The notes: generated by a model from the letters alone, not told the origin. Shown: positions 1 to 6,957, counted from the first letter of the stretch. The stretch: 17,749 bases of DNA from JBOHBN01 sp050698355 (GCA_050698355.1 JBOHBN010000131.1:1-17749), one strand, 5' to 3'. A program made the numbers and translations.

Positions 1-54
1 TCCCACCACCCTTCCACCACGAATCGACAACCGGCTGGGGCGGAGGATCAGTGA
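1..54 (+). CDS. 3' end of a probable upstream gene (partial, unidentified)
   Basis: The first frame is open from the left edge and ends in TGA at 52-54, giving a 17-residue tail (SHHPSTTNRQPAGAEDQ). Its stop overlaps the GTG start of the next gene in the 4-base form GTGA, the same coupling that joins other genes in this window. The visible part is hydrophilic and matches no family I recognise. It could be the end of an enzyme, or a small peptide gene given the metalloprotease that follows. Seventeen codons could also be open by chance, so confidence is low. Confidence 0.35.
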   Translation, partial: SHHPSTTNRQPAGAEDQ

Positions 55-1412
55 CTGTCCGCGATCCGCATCCGGCCACAGGCGTTACCCCGTCGGTCGT
101 GACCACGGACACCGACGTCCGGGTCGACGCGGGGCAGACCAGCTTCCGTACCACCGTGGGCCTCCGGCTCCTCGGTGAATACCAGGACTCCGGCTTCGCC
201 CAGCCACGGTTCCTCGCCCAGCGTGCCGACGGCCAGGTGCTCCAGCTGACCCGGCTCTTGTACGTCGTACTCGCGGCGGTCGACGACTGCGCCGACTACG
301 AGCAGCTCGCCGCCCGGGTGGGTGCCGAATACGGGCGCGCGCTTACTGCCGAACAGGTCGGCTACCTGCTCAGCGACAAGCTCGCTCCGCTCGGTCTGGT
401 CTCGAACACGACCGCCCAGTCATCGGCGGACGCGCCGCGCAGCGAGCTGCTGCTCGGCCTGAAGGCCAACCGCGTTCTCATTCCCGCAGGCGCCGTGGGG
501 CGCATCGCGGCCACACTCTCGTGGCTGCACCGCCCCGCGGTCGTCATCGCGGTGCTCGCTGCGTTCGTCGCCTTCGATACGTGGCTGTTCGGCATCCACG
601 GTGCGGTCGAGGCCCTGCTCGGCGTACTCCAAGAGCCCGCGTGGATCCTTGCCGCGCTCGGGCTGTCCCTCGTCGCGATGGTCTTCCACGAGTTCGGCCA
701 CGCATCGGCATGCCGCTACAGCGGTGCGCGTCCGGGGCACATCGGGTACGGGATCTACATTGTCTGGCCCGCGATGTACACCGACGTCACCGACGTGTAC
801 CGGATCAGGCGGTCCGGCCGCCTGCGCACCGACCTCGGCGGCGTCTACTTCAACCTGATCTACCTGCTCGCCATGGCGGGCTGCTACTGGCTCACCGGGC
901 AACCGATCTTCCTCGCCGTCGCCTTCCTGAGCCACCTGGAGATCCTGCAGCAGCTGGTACCGATCGTACGGATGGACGGCTACTTCATCCTCGGCGACCT
1001 CGCGGGCATCCCCGACCTCTTCGGGAAGGTCAAGCCGATCCTGCTCAGTATGCGACCGGGCCACCCTCCCGACCCGCGGGTAGCCGGCCTACGACGTGGC
1101 GCGCGCGTCGCGGTGACGGTATGGGTGTTGGTCGTCATTCCGCTGCTGGCCGCGAATCTCGCCTACCTGCTGTGGAACCTGCCGCGAATTGTCGGTGTGG
1201 GCGCGCATAGCTTTGTCGGGCATTTGGACGCGGCGACGCGCGCGTTTCCGGCACTGGACGTGCTCGCCGGTCTCGCGAATATCGTGAATATGATCCTTCT
1301 GGTCGTGCCGCTCGTCGGTGTGGTTTATTTGGTGGCACGTCCAATGCTGAAACTCGCGCGGTTCGCCACCTTCCGGTTGGTTCGCGCTCGCGGGCGCCAC
1401 GCAGTCGGCTGA
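51..1412 (+). CDS. M50-type intramembrane zinc metalloprotease with N-terminal PqqD-like region
   Basis: 453-residue multi-pass membrane protein that probably cleaves a substrate within or near the membrane. The zinc site HEFGH is at residues 213-217 inside a hydrophobic helix, and a second M50 signature, VRMDGY, around 307-311 supplies the third metal ligand, Asp309. Hydrophobic segments lie near 160-182, 192-216, 267-300, 353-375 and 405-430. Residues about 55-117 are soluble and resemble the PqqD-like peptide-recognition fold (inference). Proteins of this design (COG1994, 'peptide zinc metalloprotease') often accompany ribosomal-peptide maturation genes. The GTG start follows GGAGG at 42-46 and overlaps the stop of a preceding frame. 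No other peptide-maturation gene is visible, so the substrate is unknown; partners would lie left of the window. Confidence 0.85.
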   Translation: MTVRDPHPATGVTPSVVTTDTDVRVDAGQTSFRTTVGLRLLGEYQDSGFAQPRFLAQRADGQVLQLTRLLYVVLAAVDDCADYEQLAARVGAEYGRALTAEQVGYLLSDKLAPLGLVSNTTAQSSADAPRSELLLGLKANRVLIPAGAVGRIAATLSWLHRPAVVIAVLAAFVAFDTWLFGIHGAVEALLGVLQEPAWILAALGLSLVAMVFHEFGHASACRYSGARPGHIGYGIYIVWPAMYTDVTDVYRIRRSGRLRTDLGGVYFNLIYLLAMAGCYWLTGQPIFLAVAFLSHLEILQQLVPIVRMDGYFILGDLAGIPDLFGKVKPILLSMRPGHPPDPRVAGLRRGARVAVTVWVLVVIPLLAANLAYLLWNLPRIVGVGAHSFVGHLDAATRAFPALDVLAGLANIVNMILLVVPLVGVVYLVARPMLKLARFATFRLVRARGRHAVG

Positions 1413-1441
1413 CGGCCGTACGCGGGGGATGGAGCCGCCGA

Positions 1442-1472
1442 GCGCCACGCGAAGGCCCACCCCACGTGGCGC
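1442..1472. terminator. Weak hairpin downstream of the M50 gene
   Basis: GCGCCACG (1442-1449) and CGTGGCGC (1465-1472) form a perfect 8-bp stem with a 15-base loop, starting 29 bases after the M50 stop. There is no T-tract. Position and GC-rich stem suit an actinobacterial terminator, but the long loop makes it weak. Nothing else gene-like is seen in 1413-1623 apart from the -10-like site listed separately. Confidence 0.3.
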
Positions 1473-1569
1473 CCGGCGGAGCGTTGGGTCACCCCCCGCT
1501 GGCCAGTCCGCACCCGGTATTCGCAGCCGCAGGTGGCGTGGTTTGCCGCTCGGCCGGCCGATTCGCTCC

Positions 1570-1575
1570 TATGAT
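1570..1575 (+). promoter_or_regulatory. Candidate -10 box for the mscL operon
   Basis: TATGAT (five of six matches to TATAAT) lies 48 bases upstream of the mscL ATG. A convincing -35 box at 16-18 bases is missing; the nearest TTG (TTGCCG, 1543-1548) is 21 bases away. A short dyad GATCA/TGATC (1573-1577 and 1582-1586) overlaps the site and could bind a regulator. Supported only by position and sequence match. Confidence 0.3.
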
Positions 1576-1623
1576 CAGCGGTGATCGCGCCACCCGGCGC
1601 GGACCGTTCAAGGGGGGTGGATC

Positions 1624-2052
1624 ATGCTCAACGGCTTCAAGCGGTTCCTCATGCAAGGTGACCTGATCACGATCGCCGTCGGCCTCGTCATCGCGCTGGC
1701 CTTCAGCACGCTCATCCAGGCGTTCACGACGTACGTGATCAGCCCGCTGGTCGCGGCCGCGCAGGGAGGCAACGCGCTCGGCCTCGGATGGCAGCTCGGC
1801 GCGAAGGGCAACGAGGCAACCTACCTCGACATCGGCTCGTTCATCTCTGCGGTGATCTACTTCATCATCTTCATCTCGGTGGTGTACTTCCTGATCGTGG
1901 TGCCGTACCGCACCTACCAGGCCAGGCGCGGCGTGGAGGTCTTCGGCGAGCCGGCACCGACCAAGACGTGCCCCGCGTGCCTGTCCGGCGACCTCCCGGC
2001 GGCGGCGACCAAGTGCAAGTACTGCGCGACCGAGCAGCCGGCGGTCGCATGA
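1624..2052 (+). CDS. mscL: MscL-family mechanosensitive channel with C-terminal zinc ribbon
   Basis: 142 residues. The N-terminus (MLNGFKRFLMQGDLITIAVG) has the MscL pattern of a short amphipathic helix, then TM1 (about 14-42) and TM2 (about 70-93), followed by the basic cytoplasmic stretch YRTYQARRG. MscL opens under membrane tension to release solutes during osmotic downshock. Instead of the usual C-terminal amphipathic helix, residues 116-134 carry two CxxC pairs (C116/C119 and C131/C134), a rubredoxin-like zinc ribbon. The ATG follows a purine-rich GGGGGG run at 1612-1617. The TGA stop overlaps the aminotransferase ATG (ATGA), so the two are probably translated together. Family assignment is good; channel activity of this form is inferred. 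Confidence 0.85.
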   Translation: MLNGFKRFLMQGDLITIAVGLVIALAFSTLIQAFTTYVISPLVAAAQGGNALGLGWQLGAKGNEATYLDIGSFISAVIYFIIFISVVYFLIVVPYRTYQARRGVEVFGEPAPTKTCPACLSGDLPAAATKCKYCATEQPAVA

Positions 2053-3011
2053 GCGAGACCCACGCGGCGCAGGGCACGCACGAGCACCTCACGGATTCAC
2101 GCAACGACGACGTCCTCGTCCACGTGTCCGGTGAGCTGAAGCCGCGTCGGGAGGCGGTGGTCTCGGTCTTCGACGCGGGCTTCGTGCTCGGTGACGGGGT
2201 GTGGGAGGGGTTGCGGGTACAGCGCGGGCACCCTGCCTTTCTCGACCGGCACCTCGACCGGCTGTACGAGGGTGCGAAGGCGATCGCACTCGACATCGCG
2301 ATGACCAGGGCGGAGCTGGCCGAGGCCATCTACGCCACCCTGCGCGCGAATGGCATGACCGACGGGGTGCACGTACGGCTGATGGTGACTCGCGGGGTCA
2401 AGAGCACGCCGTACCAGGACCCGCGTGCGAGCGCCGGACCACCGACCGTCGTGATCATCGCCGAGTACAAGGAGCCGCTGCCGGCGACCGCGCAGCGGGG
2501 CATGCGGCTGTTCACCGTGCACGTGCGCCGCAGCGCGCCGGACGTGCTGGATCCCAAGCTCAACGCGCACAGCAAGTTGAACGACATCATGGCGTGCATC
2601 CAGGCCGCGGCGGCCGGAGCGGACGAGGCGCTCATGCTCGATCCGAACGGGTTCGTGGCCACCTGCAACTCCACGCACTTCTTCGTGGTGCGGCGCGGAG
2701 CGGACGGTGTCCAGCAGGTGTGGACCTCCGGCGGGCAGTACTGCCTCGGTGGCATCACGCGGGCCAACGTCCTGCGCTGCTGTGCGGAGGCGGGGATACC
2801 GGCGTACGAGCGTACGTTCAGCCTCACCGACGTCTACGGGGCCGATGAAGCGTTCGTGACCGGGACGTTCGCCGGCATCGTGCCGGTCGGCGAGGTCGAC
2901 GGGCGCGTGATCGGGTCGGGCGAGCGCGGCCCGATGGTCGAGCGGCTGCAGGGCCTGTACGCCGACCTCATCGACCGCGACGTCGCCGCTCGGGCCGAGG
3001 CGGGCCGATGA
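2049..3011 (+). CDS. Fold-type IV PLP aminotransferase (BCAT/DAAT-like) with unusual cofactor-site residues
   Basis: 320-residue class IV aminotransferase, probably cytosolic, related to branched-chain and D-amino acid aminotransferases. FDAGFVLGDGVWEGLR (41-56) is the family's N-terminal motif, HSKLNDI (174-180) holds the likely Schiff-base Lys176, and LGGITR (233-238) and TGTFAGIVPV (271-280) are the C-terminal phosphate-binding motifs. In the cofactor motif the usual pattern D-x-x-G-x-V-x-E-x4-N-x-F reads DPNGFVATCNSTHFF, so the Glu that normally contacts the pyridine nitrogen is Thr205 and the following Asn is His210. Substrate and even reaction type are therefore open: aminotransferase, lyase or another PLP chemistry. 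The ATG at 2049 was chosen because it forms an ATGA overlap with mscL; the frame stays open upstream, inside mscL. It also overlaps the next gene by ATGA. Confidence 0.8.
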   Translation: MSETHAAQGTHEHLTDSRNDDVLVHVSGELKPRREAVVSVFDAGFVLGDGVWEGLRVQRGHPAFLDRHLDRLYEGAKAIALDIAMTRAELAEAIYATLRANGMTDGVHVRLMVTRGVKSTPYQDPRASAGPPTVVIIAEYKEPLPATAQRGMRLFTVHVRRSAPDVLDPKLNAHSKLNDIMACIQAAAAGADEALMLDPNGFVATCNSTHFFVVRRGADGVQQVWTSGGQYCLGGITRANVLRCCAEAGIPAYERTFSLTDVYGADEAFVTGTFAGIVPVGEVDGRVIGSGERGPMVERLQGLYADLIDRDVAARAEAGR

Positions 3012-3742
3012 CCGGCCAGTCCGCACGCCTCGCCGTCTGGTCGGGCCCGCGAAACATCTCGACCGCCTTGATGCGCGCGTGGGAGAACCGCACCGACTCG
3101 CTCGTGGTGGACGAGCCGCTGTACGCCCACTACCTGCAGCAGACGGGCCTTGACCACCCGGGCAGGGACGAGGTGATCGCCGCGGGCGAGACCGACTGGC
3201 GACGCGTCGTCGACTGGCTCGTCGGACCGCTTCCCGCCGGCGTCGCGGTCTTCTACCAGAAGCACATGAGCCACCACTTGCTCTCGAACATGAGCCGGGA
3301 CTGGATACACGCACTCACCAACGTGCTGCTCGTCCGCGACCCGCGGGAGGTGATCGCGTCGTACACCAAGGCGCGGCACTCCGTCACGCCCGAGGACATC
3401 GGCCTGCCGCAGCAGGCGACCCTGTACGACGAGCTGGCAGCTGCCGGCCCCCCGCCACCGGTCGTGGACGCGGCCGACTTCCTCCGTGATCCCGAGGGTC
3501 ACCTGCGCGCGCTGTGCGCCCTGGTCGGGGTGGACTACACCGCACGGATGCTGCACTGGCCCGCGGGCATGCGCGAGACCGACGGGGTCTGGGCGAAGTA
3601 CTGGTACGCCGCCGTGCAGCGGTCGACCGGGTTCGAACCGTACCGACCGCGTGAGCCGCAGCTGGCCGGTACCGCGGCAGAGGCCGCCGCCGTCTGCATG
3701 CCGCACTACGAGCGGCTGCGCGAGGCGCGCCTGTCGGCGTGA
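3008..3742 (+). CDS. Sulfotransferase-like P-loop protein
   Basis: 244 residues, soluble. SGPRNISTALMRAW (12-25) resembles the 5'-phosphosulfate loop that binds PAPS in sulfotransferases, although the usual Lys/Arg-rich form PKSGTT is altered to GPRNIST. VLLVRDPREVIASY (106-119) matches the 3'-phosphate-binding strand and helix with Arg110 and Ser118. YQKHMSHH (83-90) supplies conserved-looking Lys/His residues in the middle, where catalytic residues are often found. The ATG start overlaps the aminotransferase stop (ATGA), indicating coupled translation and a shared pathway. I recall plant proteins annotated as branched-chain-aminotransferase-like that join a domain like this to a class IV aminotransferase, which would support a functional pair; this is from memory. 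It could instead bind another nucleotide. The acceptor is unknown. Confidence 0.7.
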   Translation: MTGQSARLAVWSGPRNISTALMRAWENRTDSLVVDEPLYAHYLQQTGLDHPGRDEVIAAGETDWRRVVDWLVGPLPAGVAVFYQKHMSHHLLSNMSRDWIHALTNVLLVRDPREVIASYTKARHSVTPEDIGLPQQATLYDELAAAGPPPPVVDAADFLRDPEGHLRALCALVGVDYTARMLHWPAGMRETDGVWAKYWYAAVQRSTGFEPYRPREPQLAGTAAEAAAVCMPHYERLREARLSA

Positions 3743-3762
3743 CCGCGAGGCAGACTGGGGAC

Positions 3763-4548
3763 ATGTCGCTGACTATCGCGCGCGGACCGCTCGCCAGCCG
3801 CCCGCACGACCTCGTGAACTACCGCATCGACGGTCCCGGTCACCTGCTGTTCTTCGAGCCGTTTCCGCGGCGGGTACGCGGCTACCTGGCCGGGGAGCTG
3901 GTGTTCGACACGAGGGACGGCATGTTGCTGCACGAGAGCAACCTGCTGCCGCAGCTGTACGTGCCGCAGGCGGACCTGCGCGCGACGCTGACGCCCACGG
4001 CGCACACCACCCACTGCCCGTTCAAGGGCGACGCGGCGTACTGGTCGGTGCCGACCGCGGGCCGAACCGCGGAGAACGCCGTCTGGGCGTACCCGGAGCC
4101 GATGCAGGCGGCCGGCTGGCTGCGCGGTTACGTGGCGGTGTACTGGTCGGCGCTGGACGCCTGGTACGACGAGGACGAAGAGGTCTTCGGGCACCTGCGC
4201 GACCCCTACCACCGTGTCGACATCCGCCCGGCAAGCCGGCACATACGCGTCACCGTCGGCGGTGAGGTGCTGGCCGAGAGCAGCAGGCCGATGGTGCTCT
4301 CGGAGACGGGGTTGCCGAACCGCTACTACCTGCCGCCGGATGACGTGCGCACCGGCGCGCTGCGGGAGTCGCCGACCCGCACCGTGTGCCCGTACAAGGG
4401 CACGGCGTCGTACCGGAGCACGGGCGAGGTGGACGACGTGGCCTGGGTATACCCGGAGCCACTGGACGGGGCCCGCGCGATCGCGGGCCACTACTGCTTC
4501 GCCGGCGACGGCGTCGACCTGCGCGTCGACGGCGAGCGCGTCGGCTGA
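3763..4548 (+). CDS. Tandem DUF427 protein
   Basis: 261 residues made of two copies of the DUF427 domain, a small beta-rich fold of unknown biochemical function. Copy one (about 37-115) has the landmarks LYVPQADLR, HCPFKGDAAYW (84-94) and VWAYPEP (107-113). Copy two (about 160-233) has YYLPPDDVR, VCPYKGTASY (208-217) and VWVYPEP-like WVYPEP (228-233). The Cys-Pro-(Phe/Tyr)-Lys-Gly motif is preserved in both, so neither looks decayed. A GTG at 3739 overlapping the previous stop is in frame, but the ATG at 3763, preceded by TGGGGAC, is preferred because homology begins after it. Lies 20 bases after the sulfotransferase-like gene and is probably the last gene of the mscL operon. Confidence 0.8.
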   Translation: MSLTIARGPLASRPHDLVNYRIDGPGHLLFFEPFPRRVRGYLAGELVFDTRDGMLLHESNLLPQLYVPQADLRATLTPTAHTTHCPFKGDAAYWSVPTAGRTAENAVWAYPEPMQAAGWLRGYVAVYWSALDAWYDEDEEVFGHLRDPYHRVDIRPASRHIRVTVGGEVLAESSRPMVLSETGLPNRYYLPPDDVRTGALRESPTRTVCPYKGTASYRSTGEVDDVAWVYPEPLDGARAIAGHYCFAGDGVDLRVDGERVG

Positions 4549-4583
4549 GGGCGCTCGAGGAACCGCCGCCGAGACGTCAACGA

Positions 4584-4609
4584 CCCGCCCGCGGTGGTAC
4601 GCGGACGGG
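4584..4609. terminator. Bidirectional hairpin between convergent genes
   Basis: CCCGCCCGCG (4584-4593) pairs with CGCGGACGGG (4600-4609) with one A/C mismatch and a 6-base loop. It lies in the 77 bases between the DUF427 gene and the convergent minus-strand DUF5324-like gene, so it can serve both. No T-tract, as is common for actinobacterial terminators. Confidence 0.55.
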
Positions 4610-4625
4610 CCGTCGAAGCGCCCTC

Positions 4626-5315
4626 CTAGCTGCCGTCGCCGCGGCGGTGCTTGCCGCTCCCGTCGTCGTCAGCCTCGGCGCGCTTGGCCTCCGCGGCCTC
4701 GGTCGCGCCGGTGTCCGGCGTTTCGTAGGGCTCCGCGGGCGTGTCTCCGGCCCGCGTGCCCTCCGCCGTGACGCTGCCGAGCGGGGCGTCCGACCCGTAG
4801 CCGGCACCGTTGCCCGCGGAACCGCCGAAGTCGTCGGCCGGCAGCGAGTAGTAGTCGAACCCGTCCGCGGTGCGCCGCGACCAGATCGCGACCGCGACGC
4901 CCCCGACGACGGCCGTGCCGAGCAGGACGAGCATCACCTTGCGCGCGCGGTGCTTCTTCTTCCGCGGCGGCGGCGGGACGACCTCACCCTTCAGCGCGGC
5001 GAGCGCTCGCGTACCGCGAACCTTCGCCTCCTCGAAGGCCGGGCCGGCGTTCGCAGCTGCCTCGTTCCACGTGCTCTGCACCCGCGGGACGACCTCGGTC
5101 TCGACGGTGTTGCGCGCCGACTTCAGCCGGGGTTCGGCCCACTTGCGGGCATCCGTAGCGGTGACGGCGGCGACATCCTTGGCGTAGTCGAACCGCGGTG
5201 CCGCCCAGTCGAGCGCGTTGCCGGCACCCTTGGACGCCTTGCCCTTGGCCTTTCTCAGCCGCTTCTCGGCTTCCTTCTTCGCTTTCGCGCCCTTTGACTT
5301 TCCACCCAGGGCCAC
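4626..5315 (-). CDS. DUF5324-like single-pass membrane protein
   Basis: 229 residues. The N-terminal 125 residues are highly charged and helical, with Lys/Arg/Ala-rich heptad-like stretches (KAKKEAEKRLRKAKGKASKG) and repeated acid/base helices. Residues 127-145 form one transmembrane helix after the positive cluster RKKKHRARK, which predicts a cytoplasmic N-terminus. The outer part (about 150-229) is Gly/Asp/Glu-rich, disordered, and ends in a basic tail. Overall design and position next to ppiA match the uncharacterised Streptomyces family DUF5324, from memory. GTG start with GGGAGGT at 5321-5327 on this strand. Divergent from ppiA. No function is known. Confidence 0.7.
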   Translation of the reverse strand: MALGGKSKGAKAKKEAEKRLRKAKGKASKGAGNALDWAAPRFDYAKDVAAVTATDARKWAEPRLKSARNTVETEVVPRVQSTWNEAAANAGPAFEEAKVRGTRALAALKGEVVPPPPRKKKHRARKVMLVLLGTAVVGGVAVAIWSRRTADGFDYYSLPADDFGGSAGNGAGYGSDAPLGSVTAEGTRAGDTPAEPYETPDTGATEAAEAKRAEADDDGSGKHRRGDGS

Positions 5316-5375
5316 CGGGAACCTCCCTGATGCGCTTGTACGGTCAAATGGGGACCGACTCTGACCGGCAACCCC

Positions 5376-5422
5376 CTAGCCTCGTTCCCCAAACGGTGCG
5401 ATGGGGAACCTCCTCATGCTAG
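5376..5422. promoter_or_regulatory. Nested dyad in the divergent promoter region upstream of ppiA
   Basis: GTTCCCCA (5384-5391) and TGGGGAAC (5402-5409) are perfect 8-base inverted repeats around a 10-base centre. Outside them CTAGC (5376-5380) and GCTAG (5418-5422) form a second pair. The element sits in the 170-base gap between two divergent starts, where an operator or an mRNA leader structure for ppiA would be expected. No clear -35/-10 pair is visible for either gene. Confidence 0.35.
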
Positions 5423-5473
5423 GTACCCAGCTGCCGTGCGAGGATGCAGACGTACCTAATCCTTTCACGAAGC

Positions 5474-5480
5474 AGGAGGG
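5474..5480 (+). promoter_or_regulatory. Shine-Dalgarno site that decides the ppiA start
   Basis: AGGAGGG lies 5 bases before the GTG at 5486. It supports that start over the in-frame ATG at 5444, which has no such site and would add 14 residues not expected in the family. Confidence 0.75.
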
Positions 5481-5485
5481 GACGC

Positions 5486-6010
5486 GTGTCCGACGCGCTC
5501 TACGCGACGCTGCACACCACGAACGGCCCCATCGAGCTGCGGCTGTTCCCCAACCGCGCGCCGAAGACCGTGCGGAACTTCGTCGAGCTCGCCGAGGGCA
5601 CCCAGGAGTGGGCGGACCCGAGCACGGGCGCGCGCTCCACCGCCCCGTTTTACGACGGCACGATCTTCCACCGGGTGATCAGCGGGTTCATGCTCCAGGG
5701 CGGCGACCCCACCGGGACCGGGAGGGGCGGCCCCGGCTACCAGTTCGCGGACGAGTTCCACCCGGAGCTGAGCTTCGACCGCCCGTACCTGCTGGGCATG
5801 GCCAACGCGGGCAAGAACACCAACGGCTCGCAGTTCTTCATCACGACGAACCCACAGCCGCACCTGAGCCGCAAGCACAGCATCTTCGGTGAGGTCAGCA
5901 GCGGCACCGACGTCGTCGACGCGATCGACCGGGTCGACACCGGCCCGGCGGACCGGCCGGTCGAGGATGTCGTCATCGAGCGGGTCACCGTCGAGCGCCG
6001 GGCCGAGTAA
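5486..6010 (+). CDS. ppiA: Cyclophilin-type peptidyl-prolyl cis-trans isomerase
   Basis: 174-residue cytoplasmic cyclophilin that catalyses proline isomerisation in protein folding. FHRVISGFMLQGGD (61-74) holds the active-site Arg63, Phe68 and Gln71, MANAGKNTNGSQFFIT (105-120) is the core substrate groove, and SRKHSIFGEV (128-137) the C-terminal motif. No signal peptide. The Trp that binds cyclosporin A in human cyclophilin A (W-L-x-x-K-H) is His126 here. Length fits single-domain bacterial members. The GTG start is set by AGGAGGG. It stands next to rhomboid and crgA genes as ppiA does in Mycobacterium near the origin, and is followed after 16 bases by the rhomboid gene, probably co-transcribed. 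Confidence 0.95.
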   Translation: MSDALYATLHTTNGPIELRLFPNRAPKTVRNFVELAEGTQEWADPSTGARSTAPFYDGTIFHRVISGFMLQGGDPTGTGRGGPGYQFADEFHPELSFDRPYLLGMANAGKNTNGSQFFITTNPQPHLSRKHSIFGEVSSGTDVVDAIDRVDTGPADRPVEDVVIERVTVERRAE

Positions 6011-6026
6011 CACTGGCGGCTACGCG

Positions 6027-6863
6027 ATGACCGCAGAGCAGCCTTCGCAGGGTGTGGGCGGTGGCGGGTCGGAGGTGCCGACGTGCTACCGCCACCCGAA
6101 CCGCGAGACCTACCTGCGTTGCTCGCGCTGTGACCGGCCGATCTGCCCCGACTGCATGCGCGAGGCGCCCGTCGGCCAGCAGTGTGTGGACTGCGCCGGG
6201 GCCGGCAGCAAGCAGACGCGTCCGCGCACCGCGTTCGGCGGGGTCGGGATGCCCCGCACCACGGTCGTCACATGGGTGTTCCTCGGCCTGAACGTGGCGG
6301 TCTTCCTGGCCGTCCAGATATCCCCGCAACTGGCGAACGTGCTGTTCCTCTCCGGGCAGGGCGTGGCGTACGGCCAGTGGTACCGGCTGCTCACCGGCGC
6401 GTTCGTGCACATCCAGTGGTGGCACATCCTCGTGAACATGTACGCGCTGTTCATCATCGGCCCGCACATGGAGCGGGCGTTAGGACACTGGCGGTACGCG
6501 GTGCTCTACCTCGTCGCCGCGCTGGCGGGCTCCGGGCTGTCGGTCGCCGTCGGCGGGCTGTACACGGCGTCGGTCGGCGCGTCCGGTGCGATCTTCGGCC
6601 TGTTCGGCGCGACGGTCATCGTCTTCAGGCGGCTGCGGCTGGACACCCGCTGGATCTTGAGCGTCATCGCGATCAACCTGGTCGTGACGTTCCTGTTCCA
6701 CGGCATCATCGACTGGCGCGGCCATGTCGGCGGCCTGGTCGCCGGCACGTTGCTCGCCGTCGCCTACGCCTATGCCCCTCGCGCGCAGCGGTTGTTGGTG
6801 CACATCGGCGCAGCCGTGGCGCTGGTCGTGCTCTCGCTCGCCCTGGTCTTCGTCGGCCTGTAG
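6027..6863 (+). CDS. Rhomboid intramembrane serine protease with N-terminal B-box-like zinc finger
   Basis: 278 residues. The catalytic pair is Ser186 in GASGAIFG (184-191) and His233 in GHVGGLVAG (232-240); His133 and Asn137 in HILVNM complete the oxyanion region. About seven hydrophobic segments from residue 80 to the end. Rhomboids cut single-pass membrane proteins within the bilayer. The N-terminal cytoplasmic part carries C20, H23, C32, C35, C40, C43, C53 and C56, a B-box-like double zinc-binding module that may recruit substrates (inference). The ATG at 6027 lies 16 bases after ppiA; the frame is open further upstream inside ppiA but that part is a shadow. The same gene order (ppiA then rhomboid) is known in Streptomyces, from memory. 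Confidence 0.92.
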   Translation: MTAEQPSQGVGGGGSEVPTCYRHPNRETYLRCSRCDRPICPDCMREAPVGQQCVDCAGAGSKQTRPRTAFGGVGMPRTTVVTWVFLGLNVAVFLAVQISPQLANVLFLSGQGVAYGQWYRLLTGAFVHIQWWHILVNMYALFIIGPHMERALGHWRYAVLYLVAALAGSGLSVAVGGLYTASVGASGAIFGLFGATVIVFRRLRLDTRWILSVIAINLVVTFLFHGIIDWRGHVGGLVAGTLLAVAYAYAPRAQRLLVHIGAAVALVVLSLALVFVGL

Positions 6864-6957
6864 TTATCCCCACTGTGGAGAACGGCTGTGGGTAAACAAC
6901 ACGGCTGTAGTTCCGCGAACTACAGCCATGTAAGGCAGTCCCCAGCCTGGGGATAAC
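6863..6957. repeat. Nested inverted-repeat element
   Basis: GTTATCCCCA (6863-6872) and TGGGGATAAC (6948-6957) are perfect 10-base inverted repeats that begin at the rhomboid stop codon. Nearly concentric inside them is a perfect 11-bp hairpin, GGCTGTAGTTC (6903-6913) and GAACTACAGCC (6917-6927), with a 3-base loop. A third dyad, CCCCAG/CTGGGG (6940-6945 and 6947-6952), overlaps the right arm. The region is visibly richer in A and T than its surroundings. The inner hairpin could terminate the ppiA-rhomboid transcript; the outer arms coincide with DnaA-box-like 9-mers. Confidence 0.7.

Noticed and set aside
1788..2048. N-terminal extension of the aminotransferase frame into mscL
   Set aside because: The extension lies wholly in mscL and reads as Arg/Gly-rich shadow; the ATG at 2049 with the ATGA overlap gives a normal family start.
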